Source: Bacteroidota bacterium (GTDB lineage Bacteria; Bacteroidota; Bacteroidia; Palsa-965). Taken from it: a DNA stretch of 48,796 nt. The notes beneath the pieces are model-generated. The model was not told where the DNA came from, ran no database searches, and worked only from the letters and a program-made list of their open reading frames with translations. Numbering within the stretch: position 1 is the first letter of the stretch; every line of letters begins with the position of its first letter. Location of the stretch: positions 11,908-60,703 of the forward strand of contig JAJTEY010000002.1 of the NCBI GenBank assembly GCA_021299855.1, written 5' to 3'. A program made the position numbers and the translations under genes. Shown here piece by piece: positions 1 to 9,472 of this stretch.

Positions 1-1365
1 GTGAAATACGCAGACGAAGCCGTTTGTATAGGTCCGCCACCTTCCAATCAATCGTATTTGAAAGGCGATAAAATCATTGAAGTTTGTTTACAACGTAGCG
101 TCGACGGTGTTCATCCCGGTTATGGTTTTTTGTCGGAGAATGCAGAGTTTGCTGCAGCTGTGAAAAAAGCTGGCATCACGTTTATCGGCCCTTCTCCTGA
201 AGCCATGGATATCATGGGAGATAAATTATCCGCGAAAGAAGCAGCGAAGCGCTATAAAATTCCGATGGTTCCCGGTTCTGAAGGAGCTATTTCTTCTGTT
301 GATGAGGGTAAAAAAATCGCCCTCGAAACCGGATTTCCTTTGCTTATTAAGGCAAGTGCCGGCGGCGGCGGTAAAGGAATGCGCATTGTAGAACGCATTG
401 AAGATTTTGAAGAGCAAATGAAACTTGCCGTAAGTGAAGCAACATCTGCTTTTGGTGACGGTTCTGTGTTTATCGAAAAATATGTTGCAGGTCCGCGTCA
501 CATAGAAATTCAGGTTTTAGCGGATACGCACGGCAATATTGTGTATTTGTTCGAACGCGAATGTTCAGTGCAACGTCGCCACCAAAAAGTAATTGAAGAA
601 GCTCCAAGTGCTGTGCTTACACCGGAAATTCGCGAGAAAATGGGGCAGTGTGCAGTTGATGTGGCTCGTGCATGCGACTACGTGGGCGCCGGAACTGTTG
701 AATTTCTGTTGGACGAGAACAAAAATTTCTACTTCCTCGAAATGAATACTCGTTTGCAGGTGGAGCATCCGGTGTCTGAAATGATTACCGGAATTGATTT
801 GGTGAAAGAACAAATTAAAGTTGCCCGCGGCGAAAAATTAACGTTTACTCAAAGCGACTTAAAAATCAACGGACATTCTGTTGAAGTGCGCGTTTATGCG
901 GAAGATCCAACCAATAACTTTTTGCCGGATATCGGGAAATTGGTAACGTATCGTCGTCCTCAGGGCACAGGTGTTCGCGTTGATGACGGCTTTGAAGAAG
1001 GAATGGAAATTCCGATTTATTACGATCCGATGATTGCCAAGCTGATCACCTGGGGACAAAACAGGGAAGAAGCTATCGAGCGTATGCTTCGTGCAATAGA
1101 TGAATATCGAATCACCGGAGTAGAAACTACATTGAATTTTTGTCGATTTGTGCTGCAACATGAAGCGTTCCGTTCCGGCGATTTTGATACGCATTTTATC
1201 AAAAAGTACTTTAAACCGGAATATTTGGCCATTCCAAAATCCGATGAAGGAGAAGTGGCAGCATTGGCCGGATTGTGGTGGCATTTGAATGAAAAGAAAA
1301 AGAATGTTCCTGTACCTGCTGCGGGTTCAGCACGATCCAACTGGAAAACAAATCGTACCCGATAA
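1..1365 (+). CDS. accC: Biotin carboxylase subunit of an acyl-CoA carboxylase, 5' end missing
   Basis: ATP-grasp enzyme that carboxylates biotin on a carrier protein, feeding acetyl- or propionyl-CoA carboxylation in the cytoplasm. The fragment starts at VKYADEAVCIGP, which in the family lies about 50 residues inside the protein, so the GTG at base 1 is an internal Val codon and the true start is outside the window. Visible are the Gly-rich ATP loop GGGGKGMR (fragment residues 121-128), the RRHQKV segment (about 192-197) and the catalytic stretch EMNTRLQVEH (about 247-256), followed by the biotin carboxylase C-terminal domain. There is no biotinyl (BCCP) domain; the protein ends in a short basic tail, so it must act with a separate carrier and carboxyltransferase. 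Acetyl-CoA versus propionyl-CoA specificity cannot be decided from this subunit. Confidence 0.93.
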   Translation: MKYADEAVCIGPPPSNQSYLKGDKIIEVCLQRSVDGVHPGYGFLSENAEFAAAVKKAGITFIGPSPEAMDIMGDKLSAKEAAKRYKIPMVPGSEGAISSVDEGKKIALETGFPLLIKASAGGGGKGMRIVERIEDFEEQMKLAVSEATSAFGDGSVFIEKYVAGPRHIEIQVLADTHGNIVYLFERECSVQRRHQKVIEEAPSAVLTPEIREKMGQCAVDVARACDYVGAGTVEFLLDENKNFYFLEMNTRLQVEHPVSEMITGIDLVKEQIKVARGEKLTFTQSDLKINGHSVEVRVYAEDPTNNFLPDIGKLVTYRRPQGTGVRVDDGFEEGMEIPIYYDPMIAKLITWGQNREEAIERMLRAIDEYRITGVETTLNFCRFVLQHEAFRSGDFDTHFIKKYFKPEYLAIPKSDEGEVAALAGLWWHLNEKKKNVPVPAAGSARSNWKTNRTR

Positions 1366-1418
1366 TATCCAAACTACCTTGTTAACAAGTATTTACGAGT
1401 TTTAAGGTAACATTGGCA

Positions 1419-1426
1419 TAGATTTG
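1419..1426 (+). promoter_or_regulatory. Bacteroidota -7 promoter box (TAGATTTG)
   Basis: TAGATTTG fits the phylum consensus TAnnTTTG. It lies 23 nt before the ATG at 1450, in the short gap after the biotin carboxylase gene, and probably drives the DUF4294 gene. No convincing -33 TTTG was seen. Confidence 0.45.
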
Positions 1427-1449
1427 GCGTTATAAGGTTGGTAATCGGT

Positions 1450-2079
1450 ATGATTCGGTTACGGAAGAACATGAGAAACGCGCTATTAACATTGGTCATT
1501 ATACTTTCAGCCTTGGCGATTTCTGCTCAGGATTTGAAAGTCGGAGATATCAAAGAATATCCGAGTACCCGTATTTCCTGGACGATGGACGAGAACAACG
1601 ATTCTATGGCTGTAATCAGTCATTACACGTGTATCATTGTTGCCGACCGCCAGTTTAAAAACGCGCGCGAAAAAGGGAAGTGGGACAAGTTTAAGCGTGA
1701 TGTAAAAGCTGCTTATCCGTATGCTGTTTTAGCGAAAATGAAATTAGCGGAGTTAGATACGCAATTGACTTACATCAAAGGTGAAGCAGCACGTAAAGCA
1801 TTTGCCGAAAAAGCAGAAAAACAATTGGTGGATCAGTTTGAAAAAGACATGCGCAATTTGACTATGGCTCAGGGACGTATTCTGATCAAATTGGTTGACC
1901 GTGAAACCGGCTCTACAACCTATCAGTTAATTAAAGAACACCGTGGCTCCTTCAGCGCATTCATGTGGCAAAGTGTAGCGTTCGTTTTTGGTAATAATTT
2001 GAAATCCGAATACGACAGCACGGGCGAAGATGCCAAAATTGAACAAGTCGTGAGCCTTATTGAGTTAGGCTTGATTTAA
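1450..2079 (+). CDS. DUF4294 family secreted protein
   Basis: About 209 residues with an N-terminal signal peptide (hydrophobic LLTLVIILSALAISAQ, likely cleaved after ISA). The mature part, with a charged central segment (VKAAYPYAVLAKMKLAELD) and the LIKLVDRETGSTTYQLIKE motif, matches my recollection of DUF4294, a Bacteroidota-specific periplasmic family without known function. In-frame starts are TTG 1438, ATG 1450 and ATG 1471. I chose 1450 as the first ATG after the promoter box; 1471 also gives a good signal peptide. It ends directly against the convergent peptidase gene, with no gap. The function is unknown. Confidence 0.8.
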   Translation: MIRLRKNMRNALLTLVIILSALAISAQDLKVGDIKEYPSTRISWTMDENNDSMAVISHYTCIIVADRQFKNAREKGKWDKFKRDVKAAYPYAVLAKMKLAELDTQLTYIKGEAARKAFAEKAEKQLVDQFEKDMRNLTMAQGRILIKLVDRETGSTTYQLIKEHRGSFSAFMWQSVAFVFGNNLKSEYDSTGEDAKIEQVVSLIELGLI

Positions 2080-2595
2080 TTATTGCTTCGGCCTTCCGGC
2101 ACGGAAATAATATTTCCGATAGTATTCCTCATTCAAATCAGAAATCACAACGCCCCTGTGGACAGAAGCATGAGCAAATTTGTCGTTACCCAAATAAATG
2201 CCAACATGGGAAATCTGCCCTTTGCGAATTTTAAAAAATAAGATATCGCCTTCCCGCAACGAGTCACGAGAAACAGTATCCATCAATGGATACAAATCTT
2301 TTGAACCACCACTCAAAACAAAACAATACACGCTTTTGTACATCTCGCAAACAAATCCGGAGCAATCAATTCCGCTTTTGGATTTGCCGGCATATTTATA
2401 TTTCGTACCAAACCAATCATTTACCAAATAAAACAGGTTGGGATCATTCGCCGAATCGGGATGCAAACCGTAAGGCTGATAAAACGCTATAACGCGGCTG
2501 TGTTGAATTGCGGAATCAATACGAATACTATCAAGCCGAACGGAATCTTGCTGTGCCTGTAGCACAGCGGAAACAGCCAGAAAGGCTAACAACAC
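2080..2595 (-). CDS. NlpC/P60 (C40) cysteine peptidase, secreted
   Basis: Probable cell-wall endopeptidase cutting D-Glu/meso-diaminopimelate type peptide bonds. The catalytic Cys is in DCSGFV (about residue 78), the His in SHVGIYLG (about 130) and the third polar residue in HASVHRG (about 142), all as in C40 peptidases. The frame is open up to an ATG at 2679, but that start would overlap the upstream methyltransferase by 80 nt. The GTG at 2595 (or TTG at 2592) gives a clean signal peptide (LLAFLAVSAVLQAQ) and starts right after the methyltransferase stop, so I prefer it (about 171 residues). It is probably cotranscribed with the methyltransferase. The start is uncertain; the family is not. 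Confidence 0.88.
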   Translation of the reverse strand: MLLAFLAVSAVLQAQQDSVRLDSIRIDSAIQHSRVIAFYQPYGLHPDSANDPNLFYLVNDWFGTKYKYAGKSKSGIDCSGFVCEMYKSVYCFVLSGGSKDLYPLMDTVSRDSLREGDILFFKIRKGQISHVGIYLGNDKFAHASVHRGVVISDLNEEYYRKYYFRAGRPKQ

Positions 2596-2599
2596 TATT

Positions 2600-3187
2600 T
2601 TATTTGCGGCGCAGTTCAAACCAAAGTTCTTTTCCTGACCGAGGTCCAATTGAAGTAGCACACGGTTCCATGGTTTCAATCGTAAAGTCCTTCACGAATA
2701 GCGTTTCATATTCTGACTTGCTTCCACCAAAGGGCGGATGCGGATTGCCAAAATCGGTATTGAATAATAAGCCGGCTAAAACACCGCCTGTCTTTATGAC
2801 TTTTGACATTTGTTCCTCGTAACGTGAACGCAAAGAAGGATCTAATGCACAAAAGAATGTCTGTTCGATAACCACGTCCCATTGTCGTGGGTGCGGTTCA
2901 AAAAAGTCCCGACACAATATTTGACTTTCCGGAAAATCAGGGAATCGTGCTTTAAATGACGCAACTGCCAAAGGTGAAATATCCATGATGTAAATATTCT
3001 TAAATCCGTCCGTAAACAGCGCTTCCGCCTCATAAGCATTGCCGCATCCGGGTATTAATATATAATTATTCTTTGGAAGATTCTTGGCAAAATCCATCAA
3101 AGCCGGTGATGCATATCCGATATCCCAGCCGGTTTCGTTTTTTTTCCAGCGTTCATTCCAATAGTCTCCGTCAAATTGCTGTCCCAT
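2600..3187 (-). CDS. TPMT-family SAM-dependent methyltransferase
   Basis: A 195-residue methyltransferase of the thiopurine S-methyltransferase fold. Diagnostic features are the YWNERWKKNETGWDIG opening (about residues 9-24), the SAM-binding ILIPGCGNAYEA motif (about 43-54), the acidic strand end YIMDIS, and the FFCALDPSLRSRYEEQM segment typical of the family. The substrate is not predictable; bacterial members methylate S, Se, Te or halide acceptors. The ATG at 3187 follows a TAACTTTA promoter-like box by 4 nt. It shares its strand with the NlpC/P60 gene, separated by only a few bases, and is divergent from prmA. Confidence 0.88.
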   Translation of the reverse strand: MGQQFDGDYWNERWKKNETGWDIGYASPALMDFAKNLPKNNYILIPGCGNAYEAEALFTDGFKNIYIMDISPLAVASFKARFPDFPESQILCRDFFEPHPRQWDVVIEQTFFCALDPSLRSRYEEQMSKVIKTGGVLAGLLFNTDFGNPHPPFGGSKSEYETLFVKDFTIETMEPCATSIGPRSGKELWFELRRK

Positions 3188-3191
3188 GACG

Positions 3192-3199
3192 TAAAGTTA
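3192..3199 (-). promoter_or_regulatory. Candidate -7 box (TAACTTTA) 4 nt before a start codon
   Basis: Read on the minus strand, TAACTTTA differs from TAnnTTTG only in the last base and is followed by 4 nt and then the ATG of the TPMT-family gene. This matches the spacing at uvrB, rlmD and the glycosyltransferase gene. Confidence 0.4.
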
Positions 3200-3285
3200 C
3201 CTTACCGACGGGGATCATGCTGTTAAAAACTGCGCACTCAAAAATTCGGATAAGCCGAGGAATGGAAGTAAACTTACAGATCAAT

Positions 3286-4128
3286 ATGTTCGAAGATTAC
3301 ATCCGATTAACCGCTACCGTCGAACCACTTTTTCCGGGTAATGATTTGCTCATTACCGAATTGGGCGAACGTGGATTCGATACGTTTGAAGAAACCTCCA
3401 ACGGCGTTGTGGCATTTGCTCCGAAGTCAATTTATTCTGATTCATTAATTACTGATATTCAGAATATTAAAATTAATGGTGTTAACTTTAGTTTTAATAT
3501 TGATACCCTAGCCGGTGAAAACTGGAATGCTACGTGGGAAGCCAATTTTGAGCCAGTTGTCGTTGCCGATAATTGTATCATCCGGGCACCGTTTCATGCT
3601 AGACAAGGCAATATAGAATTCGATTTAATTATCGAGCCGCAACAATCTTTCGGAACCGGACACCACCAAACCACTCGTTTAATTGCACGCAAGTTATTAA
3701 CAATGGAACTTGTGGGGACTTCCGTAATGGATATGGGAACCGGAACCGGAGTGCTTGCCATTCTTGCCGTAAAGCGGGGCGCAACGGTAGTGGAAGGTGT
3801 TGATATTGAATTGAATGCTGTGGAAAATGCGCATCACAACGCAAGACTTAATGAAATCGAATCAATTAATTGGGAGCAAGGGGATGACAGCAATATCGAT
3901 GGCAAATCCTTTGATGTGTTAATCGCCAATATCAATCGCAATGTATTATTAAGCGCAATGCCGCGTTATAGCAGAGCGATTAGTCAGGGAGGAAGTTTGT
4001 TATTGAGTGGATTTTTTACGGCCGATGAACCCGTCTTGAGGGAGTCAGCCGAGAAATACGGCTTTGTTTTTGAAGATAAAGCACAAGAAGAAGATTGGCT
4101 CATGTTACATTTTAAAAAGTTAACATAG
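3286..4128 (+). CDS. prmA: Ribosomal protein L11 methyltransferase
   Basis: Methylates ribosomal protein L11 with SAM in the cytoplasm. The N-terminal substrate-recognition domain is followed by the PrmA signature IIEPQQSFGTGHHQTT (about residues 116-131), the SAM motif MDMGTGTGVLAI (about 149) and VLIANINRNVL, where N-I-N replaces the usual NIL/NPP-type catalytic loop in the way known for PrmA. The frame is open from ATG 3217, with further ATGs at 3262 and 3286. The 3286 start (MFEDYIRLTATVEP, 280 residues) best fits the usual family length, but 3262 has an AGGA just before it, so the start is not settled. It ends 3 nt before the next gene. Confidence 0.9.
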   Translation: MFEDYIRLTATVEPLFPGNDLLITELGERGFDTFEETSNGVVAFAPKSIYSDSLITDIQNIKINGVNFSFNIDTLAGENWNATWEANFEPVVVADNCIIRAPFHARQGNIEFDLIIEPQQSFGTGHHQTTRLIARKLLTMELVGTSVMDMGTGTGVLAILAVKRGATVVEGVDIELNAVENAHHNARLNEIESINWEQGDDSNIDGKSFDVLIANINRNVLLSAMPRYSRAISQGGSLLLSGFFTADEPVLRESAEKYGFVFEDKAQEEDWLMLHFKKLT

Positions 4129-4131
4129 AAT

Positions 4132-7100
4132 ATGAGAATGGTGTTTCGTGTACTTTTTACAGGGATGCTTTTCAGCATGACCTTTTCATTGCAGGCACAA
4201 CAAATGCCTAAGAGTTTCTCGGAAGATCCTGTGAAGTTTATCGAGGAAATGAAAAAGTTCTTCGAAGATTACGAGAAAAAAGAAGGACGTGATTTCATTA
4301 ACGACTTCAATGAAAAATATTGGTTAACCAATCGGGTTGACGATAACATGAAGCAGGTGATGTACAAAAACACCAACGCCATGTTGAAGAAAAAGTTCCG
4401 TCCTTCTCCCGAGTATTATGCGTATTTCCGAACCATCATGGGACTAATTGACAGCAACACTCCCGCTGCAACAATCAATGCCTGGCAGGGCTGTTTTGTC
4501 AGTATGAGTAACAGCAAAACATCCAAACCTTTCTCGGATTTCATCCTCATGGGTGAATCGTTCTTTAAAGAAAATCGCTTTTTCAAAGCTGCTTCCGGCT
4601 CTTGGAGCGCATATGGTGGCACGTGGTCATTTGCTTGCGATACGGTTGCTACTATTCGTTTCAATAATGTCACATTGAGCGGTCTTAATCGCAATGACAG
4701 CATTGTGATTTACAAAACCAGCGGAACTTATTACATCTCCAAAGGAATTTTTGAAGGAACAGGCGGGCGCATCAATTTCAAACGGGCGAATATGAAGGAA
4801 AATGAGGTATACGCCGATTTGAAAAAATATTCCATTACGCTCAAAAGTATGGCCTATCAGGCCGATTCGGTTACATTTTACAACACGATTTACTTCAAAG
4901 ACAAACCGCTTCTGGGAAAAATAACCGATAAAGCAGTTGCTGATGTTAAACATGAAACTGCGCAGTATCCCAAGTTTGAGTCGTACAGTTCGCGTTATCG
5001 AATAACAGCGATGTATCCGAATGTTGATTTTGAAGGTGGTTTTACGCAGCAAGGCGGAAAGTTTATCGCTTCAGGATCAAAGGAAAATCCGTCGCGTTTT
5101 GTATTTAAACGAAACGGGAAAGACTTCCTGACGGTCTCTTCCACATCATTCTTTATTTCGGAAGGGCGAATCACCGGCAGTAATACACGTATTAATTTCA
5201 ACTTTGACAAGGATTCAATTGTGCATCCTGCGGTTGAGTTCAAATATTTCATCGATAGTTCACGTGTAGTGCTGTATCGACCTGAGGAAGGGGCTTCACA
5301 GGCTCCATACTACAATTCCTTTCACAAGATTGATATGTATGTGGAACAAATTGAATGGAAAACTTCCGAGCCAACCTTGTACATGAGTACGTTGCCGGGA
5401 TCGACTTTAGGGGAAGCGAAATTTCCTTCCGCAGACTATTACCGTCAGTATTTGTACGATCGTCTGCAGGGAATGGAACCTGTTCACCCGCTCATTAAAA
5501 TTCGAAATTTCGTGCGTGACGCCAATGCCGGCATGAAAACTTTTACGATGTTAGATTTGGCGCGATTCTGGAAAATGGACGTCATTAACCTGCGTCCTAT
5601 GATTATGGATTTGTCGAATCAGGGCTTCCTAATTTACGACCCCAACACAGATATGGTCACCTATCTGGATAAGTGCGACACGTACATTGCAGCTCGTGCA
5701 GGCAAGAAAGATTATGACAATATCATGTTCGAATCGAAAGTGCGTCCGGGAACTCCGAATGCCAAAATCAACTTATTAAACTACGACATGACGTTGTTCG
5801 GAGTCAAGGAAGTTGCATTGAGTGATTCACAAAACGTGGTTGTGTTTCCAAAAGGAGATCAGTTGACACTAAAAAAAGACCGCAACTTTAATTTCGAAGG
5901 ATCTATTCTCGCCGGTCGATTCGATTATTACGGTAAATTGTTCTCGTTCAATTACAATACGTTCAAGTTGAATCTGCTAAACGTAGATTCAGTGCGAATT
6001 TGGGTAGATACACCACAGCGCGATCCGCGTGATCCGAAAGGAGGTTTTATTCAGATGAAGGTTAGAAGCGTTGTCGAAAATCTCAATGGGGAACTGAAAA
6101 TAGATGACCCATCCAATAAATCGGGAATAGCCAATAAGAAATACGCGCACTATCCAATTTTCACAAGCGCTAAACCTTCCTTCGTTTATTACGACCGACC
6201 AACTATCCAGAAAGGTGTTTACAACCGGGATAAGTTTTATTTCAAACTCGATCCATTCACCATTGACAGTCTAGACAACTTTGAAAGTAAATCCTTAAAG
6301 TTTGCCGGTGTGTTCCAGTCAGCCGGAATTTTCCCCGAAATCCGCGACACTTTAGGTTTAATGCAAGATTATTCTTTAGGTTTCGTGCGTCAATCACCTC
6401 CTGGCGGTTATCCTGCGTACGGAGGCAAAGCGAAGTTCACGAATACTATTCGCGTAAGTAATCAGGGCTTACATGGTGACGGACAAATTGATTATATCAC
6501 GTCAACATCCATTTCGAAAGACTTCACCTTTTTCCCGGATTCGGTGAATGGTGTCGCTCAATCCTATGATGTGATAGAGCAAATGGTGTCCGGAAAAACG
6601 GAGTATCCTAATGTCCGAGCATCCAACGTGTACATACACTGGATGCCGAAGCGCGATTATATGCAAGCCACTAATCGTGATTCCGCATTTAACGTGTTTA
6701 AAGGGCAGGCGTTCTTTAAAGGCACCATGACCTTAGCTCCAAAGAATTTGGCCGGTTCCGGAAATCTGGCGTTTTCCAATGCAGAAATGGATTCGAAACG
6801 CATGATATTCAAACATCACGTAACATCCGCAGACACCGCCGACTTCCGACTGAAAGCATTGGAAATGGCAGGGTTGGCTTTTTCCACAAACAATGTTAAT
6901 GCAATAGTGGATTTTCAAAAACGAGAAGGTGACTTCAAAGCCAATGGCAGCGGGTCCATCGTGAACTTCCCGGTCAATCAGTACATCTGTTACATGGAGA
7001 ATTTCAAGTGGTACATGGATAAAGCGGAAATTGACCTGAACGGAGCGCAGCAGAAAAAAGGAGCAACGGATAAAATTGACCTTGAAGGACCTGAGTTTAT

Positions 7101-8655
7101 TTCTGTGCATCCGAAACAGGACTCATTAAGATTCCGTGCACCTAAGGCGAAATACGACTTAAAGAATTACATCATCTACGCAAAACAAGTAAAAGAAGTA
7201 TTGGTTGCGGATGCCCGTGTAGTGCCCGATTCAGGAAATGTAACGATAGAGAAAAACGCGTTCGTGCGTCCGTTACACAATTCACAGATTGATGCGAATA
7301 CGGTAACAAAATACCACCACTTGTTCAATTGTTATGTAGAAATATTCTCGCGTCGCAGCTATAAAGCATCAGGTGATTATGCGTACGTCGATGAATTGAA
7401 GAAAGAGCAAGTTATCCATTTCTCTCAGGTTGCACCGGATACATCAGGTCAAACTTATGCGGAAGGATTTATTGCCGATACATCTAAGTTTTACTTAAGC
7501 CCGGCATTCGATTATATAGGTAAAGTAATTCTTGCAGCCAACAACCAATTCCTGGTGTTCGACGGAAGTACCATGCTGAATCACTCCTGCGAAATAGGCA
7601 AGCGCCGCTTCAAATTTAAAGCAGAAGTAGATCCTAATCAGATTTACTTGCCGGTAACTGATAAGCTTGAAGATGATCAAGGCGCTCCGATTACTGCAGG
7701 TATTGTCAGCACGGTGGACTCTGTTCACATTTACGGAGCGTTCTTATCTCCACGAAAAGGACGAACGGACGTTAGTGTTGTTACTGCGGACGGATTCTTA
7801 TTCTTCGATAAAGCATCTCGTGAATACCGCATTGCAAATAAGGAAAAGTTAATTGAACGTTCCTTGCCGGTTAATTACATCAGCTTCAACACCAAATCAT
7901 GTCTGGTTTATGGTGAAGGTAAAATGAATCTTGGCTCCGATTTAGGACAAGTGATGCTGTTGCCTGTTGGTAATGCCACTCACAATACGGTAAACCAATC
8001 TACTTCATTTGATCTTGTCGTGGCGCTGGATTTCTTCATGAACGATAAAGCCATGAATGTGATAGTTGATGACATCAACGCAGCAACAGGACTTGCAGCA
8101 ACGGAAGCAGCACGACCGACGTTCCAGAAAGCGTTGAATGAAATTGTGGGCAAGGAAAAGGCGGATAAGTTCATCACACAATTAAATTTATACGGTTCTT
8201 ACCGCAAATTCCCGGATGAATTGAAGTTTACCTTCTTCTTCTCTGATATCAAATTGAATTGGAACCAGAAGACGCGTTCCTATATTTCTGAAGGTAAATT
8301 AGGCTTGGCGAGCATTAATAAAGACCAAATCAATAAGTACATTCCGGGCACAATGATGTTGGAGCGTAAGAAGAGTGGGGACGTGTTAACCTTGTATTTG
8401 GAGCTGGATAATGGGAAATATTATACCTTTAGCTACTCTAACGGGATAATGCTGGTATATTCTTCTAACGAGAAATTCACTACTATCATCAAAGAATTGA
8501 AAGATGATGATAAGGTGAAGGAAGGTGAAAAAGGGCAGAAGAAATACAAGTTTACCCTGAGCAGTCCGAACGACCGGAACCAGTTGTTGAAGAAGCTAAA
8601 ACGTGCAGAGGCGGGCCAGGCGAACGATGAAGGTGGGGAAGGCGGAGATAAATAA
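4132..8655 (+). CDS. Large secreted beta-rich protein of unknown function (1507 aa)
   Basis: I do not recognise a characterised family. The protein starts with a signal peptide (VLFTGMLFSMTFSLQAQQ) and a short Lys/Glu-rich helical segment (about residues 30-95). The rest is over 1300 residues of alternating short strands rich in Phe, Tyr, Asp and Asn, with no Cys pairs, no TPR and no sorting domain. Phrases such as LAGSGNLAFSNAEMDSKRMIFK and APKAKYDLKNYIIYAKQVKEV loosely recall OstA/LptA-like stacked beta units, which is only an impression. The tail is acidic and Gly-rich (EGGEGGDK). It lies 3 nt after prmA and 9 nt before plsY, so the three are probably cotranscribed. Most likely a periplasmic or outer-membrane-associated protein of Bacteroidota. 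Confidence 0.75.
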   Translation: MRMVFRVLFTGMLFSMTFSLQAQQMPKSFSEDPVKFIEEMKKFFEDYEKKEGRDFINDFNEKYWLTNRVDDNMKQVMYKNTNAMLKKKFRPSPEYYAYFRTIMGLIDSNTPAATINAWQGCFVSMSNSKTSKPFSDFILMGESFFKENRFFKAASGSWSAYGGTWSFACDTVATIRFNNVTLSGLNRNDSIVIYKTSGTYYISKGIFEGTGGRINFKRANMKENEVYADLKKYSITLKSMAYQADSVTFYNTIYFKDKPLLGKITDKAVADVKHETAQYPKFESYSSRYRITAMYPNVDFEGGFTQQGGKFIASGSKENPSRFVFKRNGKDFLTVSSTSFFISEGRITGSNTRINFNFDKDSIVHPAVEFKYFIDSSRVVLYRPEEGASQAPYYNSFHKIDMYVEQIEWKTSEPTLYMSTLPGSTLGEAKFPSADYYRQYLYDRLQGMEPVHPLIKIRNFVRDANAGMKTFTMLDLARFWKMDVINLRPMIMDLSNQGFLIYDPNTDMVTYLDKCDTYIAARAGKKDYDNIMFESKVRPGTPNAKINLLNYDMTLFGVKEVALSDSQNVVVFPKGDQLTLKKDRNFNFEGSILAGRFDYYGKLFSFNYNTFKLNLLNVDSVRIWVDTPQRDPRDPKGGFIQMKVRSVVENLNGELKIDDPSNKSGIANKKYAHYPIFTSAKPSFVYYDRPTIQKGVYNRDKFYFKLDPFTIDSLDNFESKSLKFAGVFQSAGIFPEIRDTLGLMQDYSLGFVRQSPPGGYPAYGGKAKFTNTIRVSNQGLHGDGQIDYITSTSISKDFTFFPDSVNGVAQSYDVIEQMVSGKTEYPNVRASNVYIHWMPKRDYMQATNRDSAFNVFKGQAFFKGTMTLAPKNLAGSGNLAFSNAEMDSKRMIFKHHVTSADTADFRLKALEMAGLAFSTNNVNAIVDFQKREGDFKANGSGSIVNFPVNQYICYMENFKWYMDKAEIDLNGAQQKKGATDKIDLEGPEFISVHPKQDSLRFRAPKAKYDLKNYIIYAKQVKEVLVADARVVPDSGNVTIEKNAFVRPLHNSQIDANTVTKYHHLFNCYVEIFSRRSYKASGDYAYVDELKKEQVIHFSQVAPDTSGQTYAEGFIADTSKFYLSPAFDYIGKVILAANNQFLVFDGSTMLNHSCEIGKRRFKFKAEVDPNQIYLPVTDKLEDDQGAPITAGIVSTVDSVHIYGAFLSPRKGRTDVSVVTADGFLFFDKASREYRIANKEKLIERSLPVNYISFNTKSCLVYGEGKMNLGSDLGQVMLLPVGNATHNTVNQSTSFDLVVALDFFMNDKAMNVIVDDINAATGLAATEAARPTFQKALNEIVGKEKADKFITQLNLYGSYRKFPDELKFTFFFSDIKLNWNQKTRSYISEGKLGLASINKDQINKYIPGTMMLERKKSGDVLTLYLELDNGKYYTFSYSNGIMLVYSSNEKFTTIIKELKDDDKVKEGEKGQKKYKFTLSSPNDRNQLLKKLKRAEAGQANDEGGEGGDK

Positions 8656-8664
8656 AAACGCACT

Positions 8665-9339
8665 ATGACGATTACGATAGTTCTTGCTTTGTTGGTGGCT
8701 TATCTGCTAGGATCAATGCCATCCGCGGTTTGGATTGGTAAAACGTTTTACGGAATTGACGTCCGCGAATACGGAAGCGGTAATGCCGGAGCAACCAACA
8801 CGTTTCGTGTTTTAGGTAAAAAGGCCGGTTTAACCGTACTTTTTCTCGACGTTCTGAAAGGATTTATGGCGGTAATGCTGGCGATTTTGGTATCCAAAGC
8901 ACCTGAAGGTTCTCGTCCTTTTGTCAATCTTCAGTTGGTTTTTGGTATCACGGCCGTTATCGGTCATATTTTCCCGGTGTTTGCGGCATTTCGTGGTGGC
9001 AAGGGAATTGCAGCTTTATTTGGCGTAGTAATGGCGGTTCATCCATATGCTTGTTTGATGGCAGTTGGTGTGTTTTTGCTGGTATTCCTGAGTACACGTT
9101 ACGTTTCTTTGAGCAGCATCTCAGCGGGCATTGCTTTTCCTATAATTGTCATCGCATTTTTTGGTGCGGCCGTTGTTCCTGCCATGGTGGCATTCTCAAT
9201 AATGGTAGCAATTCTGATCCTTATTACGCACCAGAAGAACATCGAAAGATTGTTGCGTAATCAGGAATCCAGAATGAACCTGTCCCAAAAGCTGAAATCC
9301 AATTCAGAAGCCGACGAGGACACCGTTAGTCAAGGCTAA
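8665..9339 (+). CDS. plsY: Acyl-phosphate glycerol-3-phosphate acyltransferase PlsY
   Basis: Integral membrane enzyme that moves an acyl group from acyl-phosphate to glycerol 3-phosphate, the first step of phospholipid synthesis. All three family motifs are present: GSMPSAVWIGK with YGIDVREYGSGNAGATNTFRV near residues 16-48, the GHIFPVFAAFRGGKGIA block near 100-116, and VSLSSISAGIAFP near 147-159. About five hydrophobic spans are visible. The length of 224 residues is slightly above the usual 200-215 because of a polar C-terminal tail. It follows the 1507-residue protein by 9 nt. Confidence 0.96.
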   Translation: MTITIVLALLVAYLLGSMPSAVWIGKTFYGIDVREYGSGNAGATNTFRVLGKKAGLTVLFLDVLKGFMAVMLAILVSKAPEGSRPFVNLQLVFGITAVIGHIFPVFAAFRGGKGIAALFGVVMAVHPYACLMAVGVFLLVFLSTRYVSLSSISAGIAFPIIVIAFFGAAVVPAMVAFSIMVAILILITHQKNIERLLRNQESRMNLSQKLKSNSEADEDTVSQG

Positions 9340-9391
9340 GTGATTTTCCTTATGGAATTCACTGTTTTCATGCTTCTTGCGTATAAAGAGT

Positions 9392-9399
9392 TAAATTTG
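9392..9399 (+). promoter_or_regulatory. Bacteroidota -7 promoter box (TAAATTTG)
   Basis: TAAATTTG matches TAnnTTTG and lies in the 130-nt gap between plsY and the giant SPOR protein gene. A second, weaker box TATATTTA is at 9410-9417. Either could start the mRNA for the 2067-residue protein. Confidence 0.4.
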
Positions 9400-9472
9400 T
9401 GAATTAGGGTATATTTATTGTAACTCTAATGCATGGAATCAACTCGAACAAAGGGTTGTGACCCCGCCGTGT

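Noticed and set aside
4132-8655. LptD/OstA assignment for the 1507-residue protein
   Set aside because: No OstA domain motif or C-terminal barrel pattern could be shown by eye; left as unknown.
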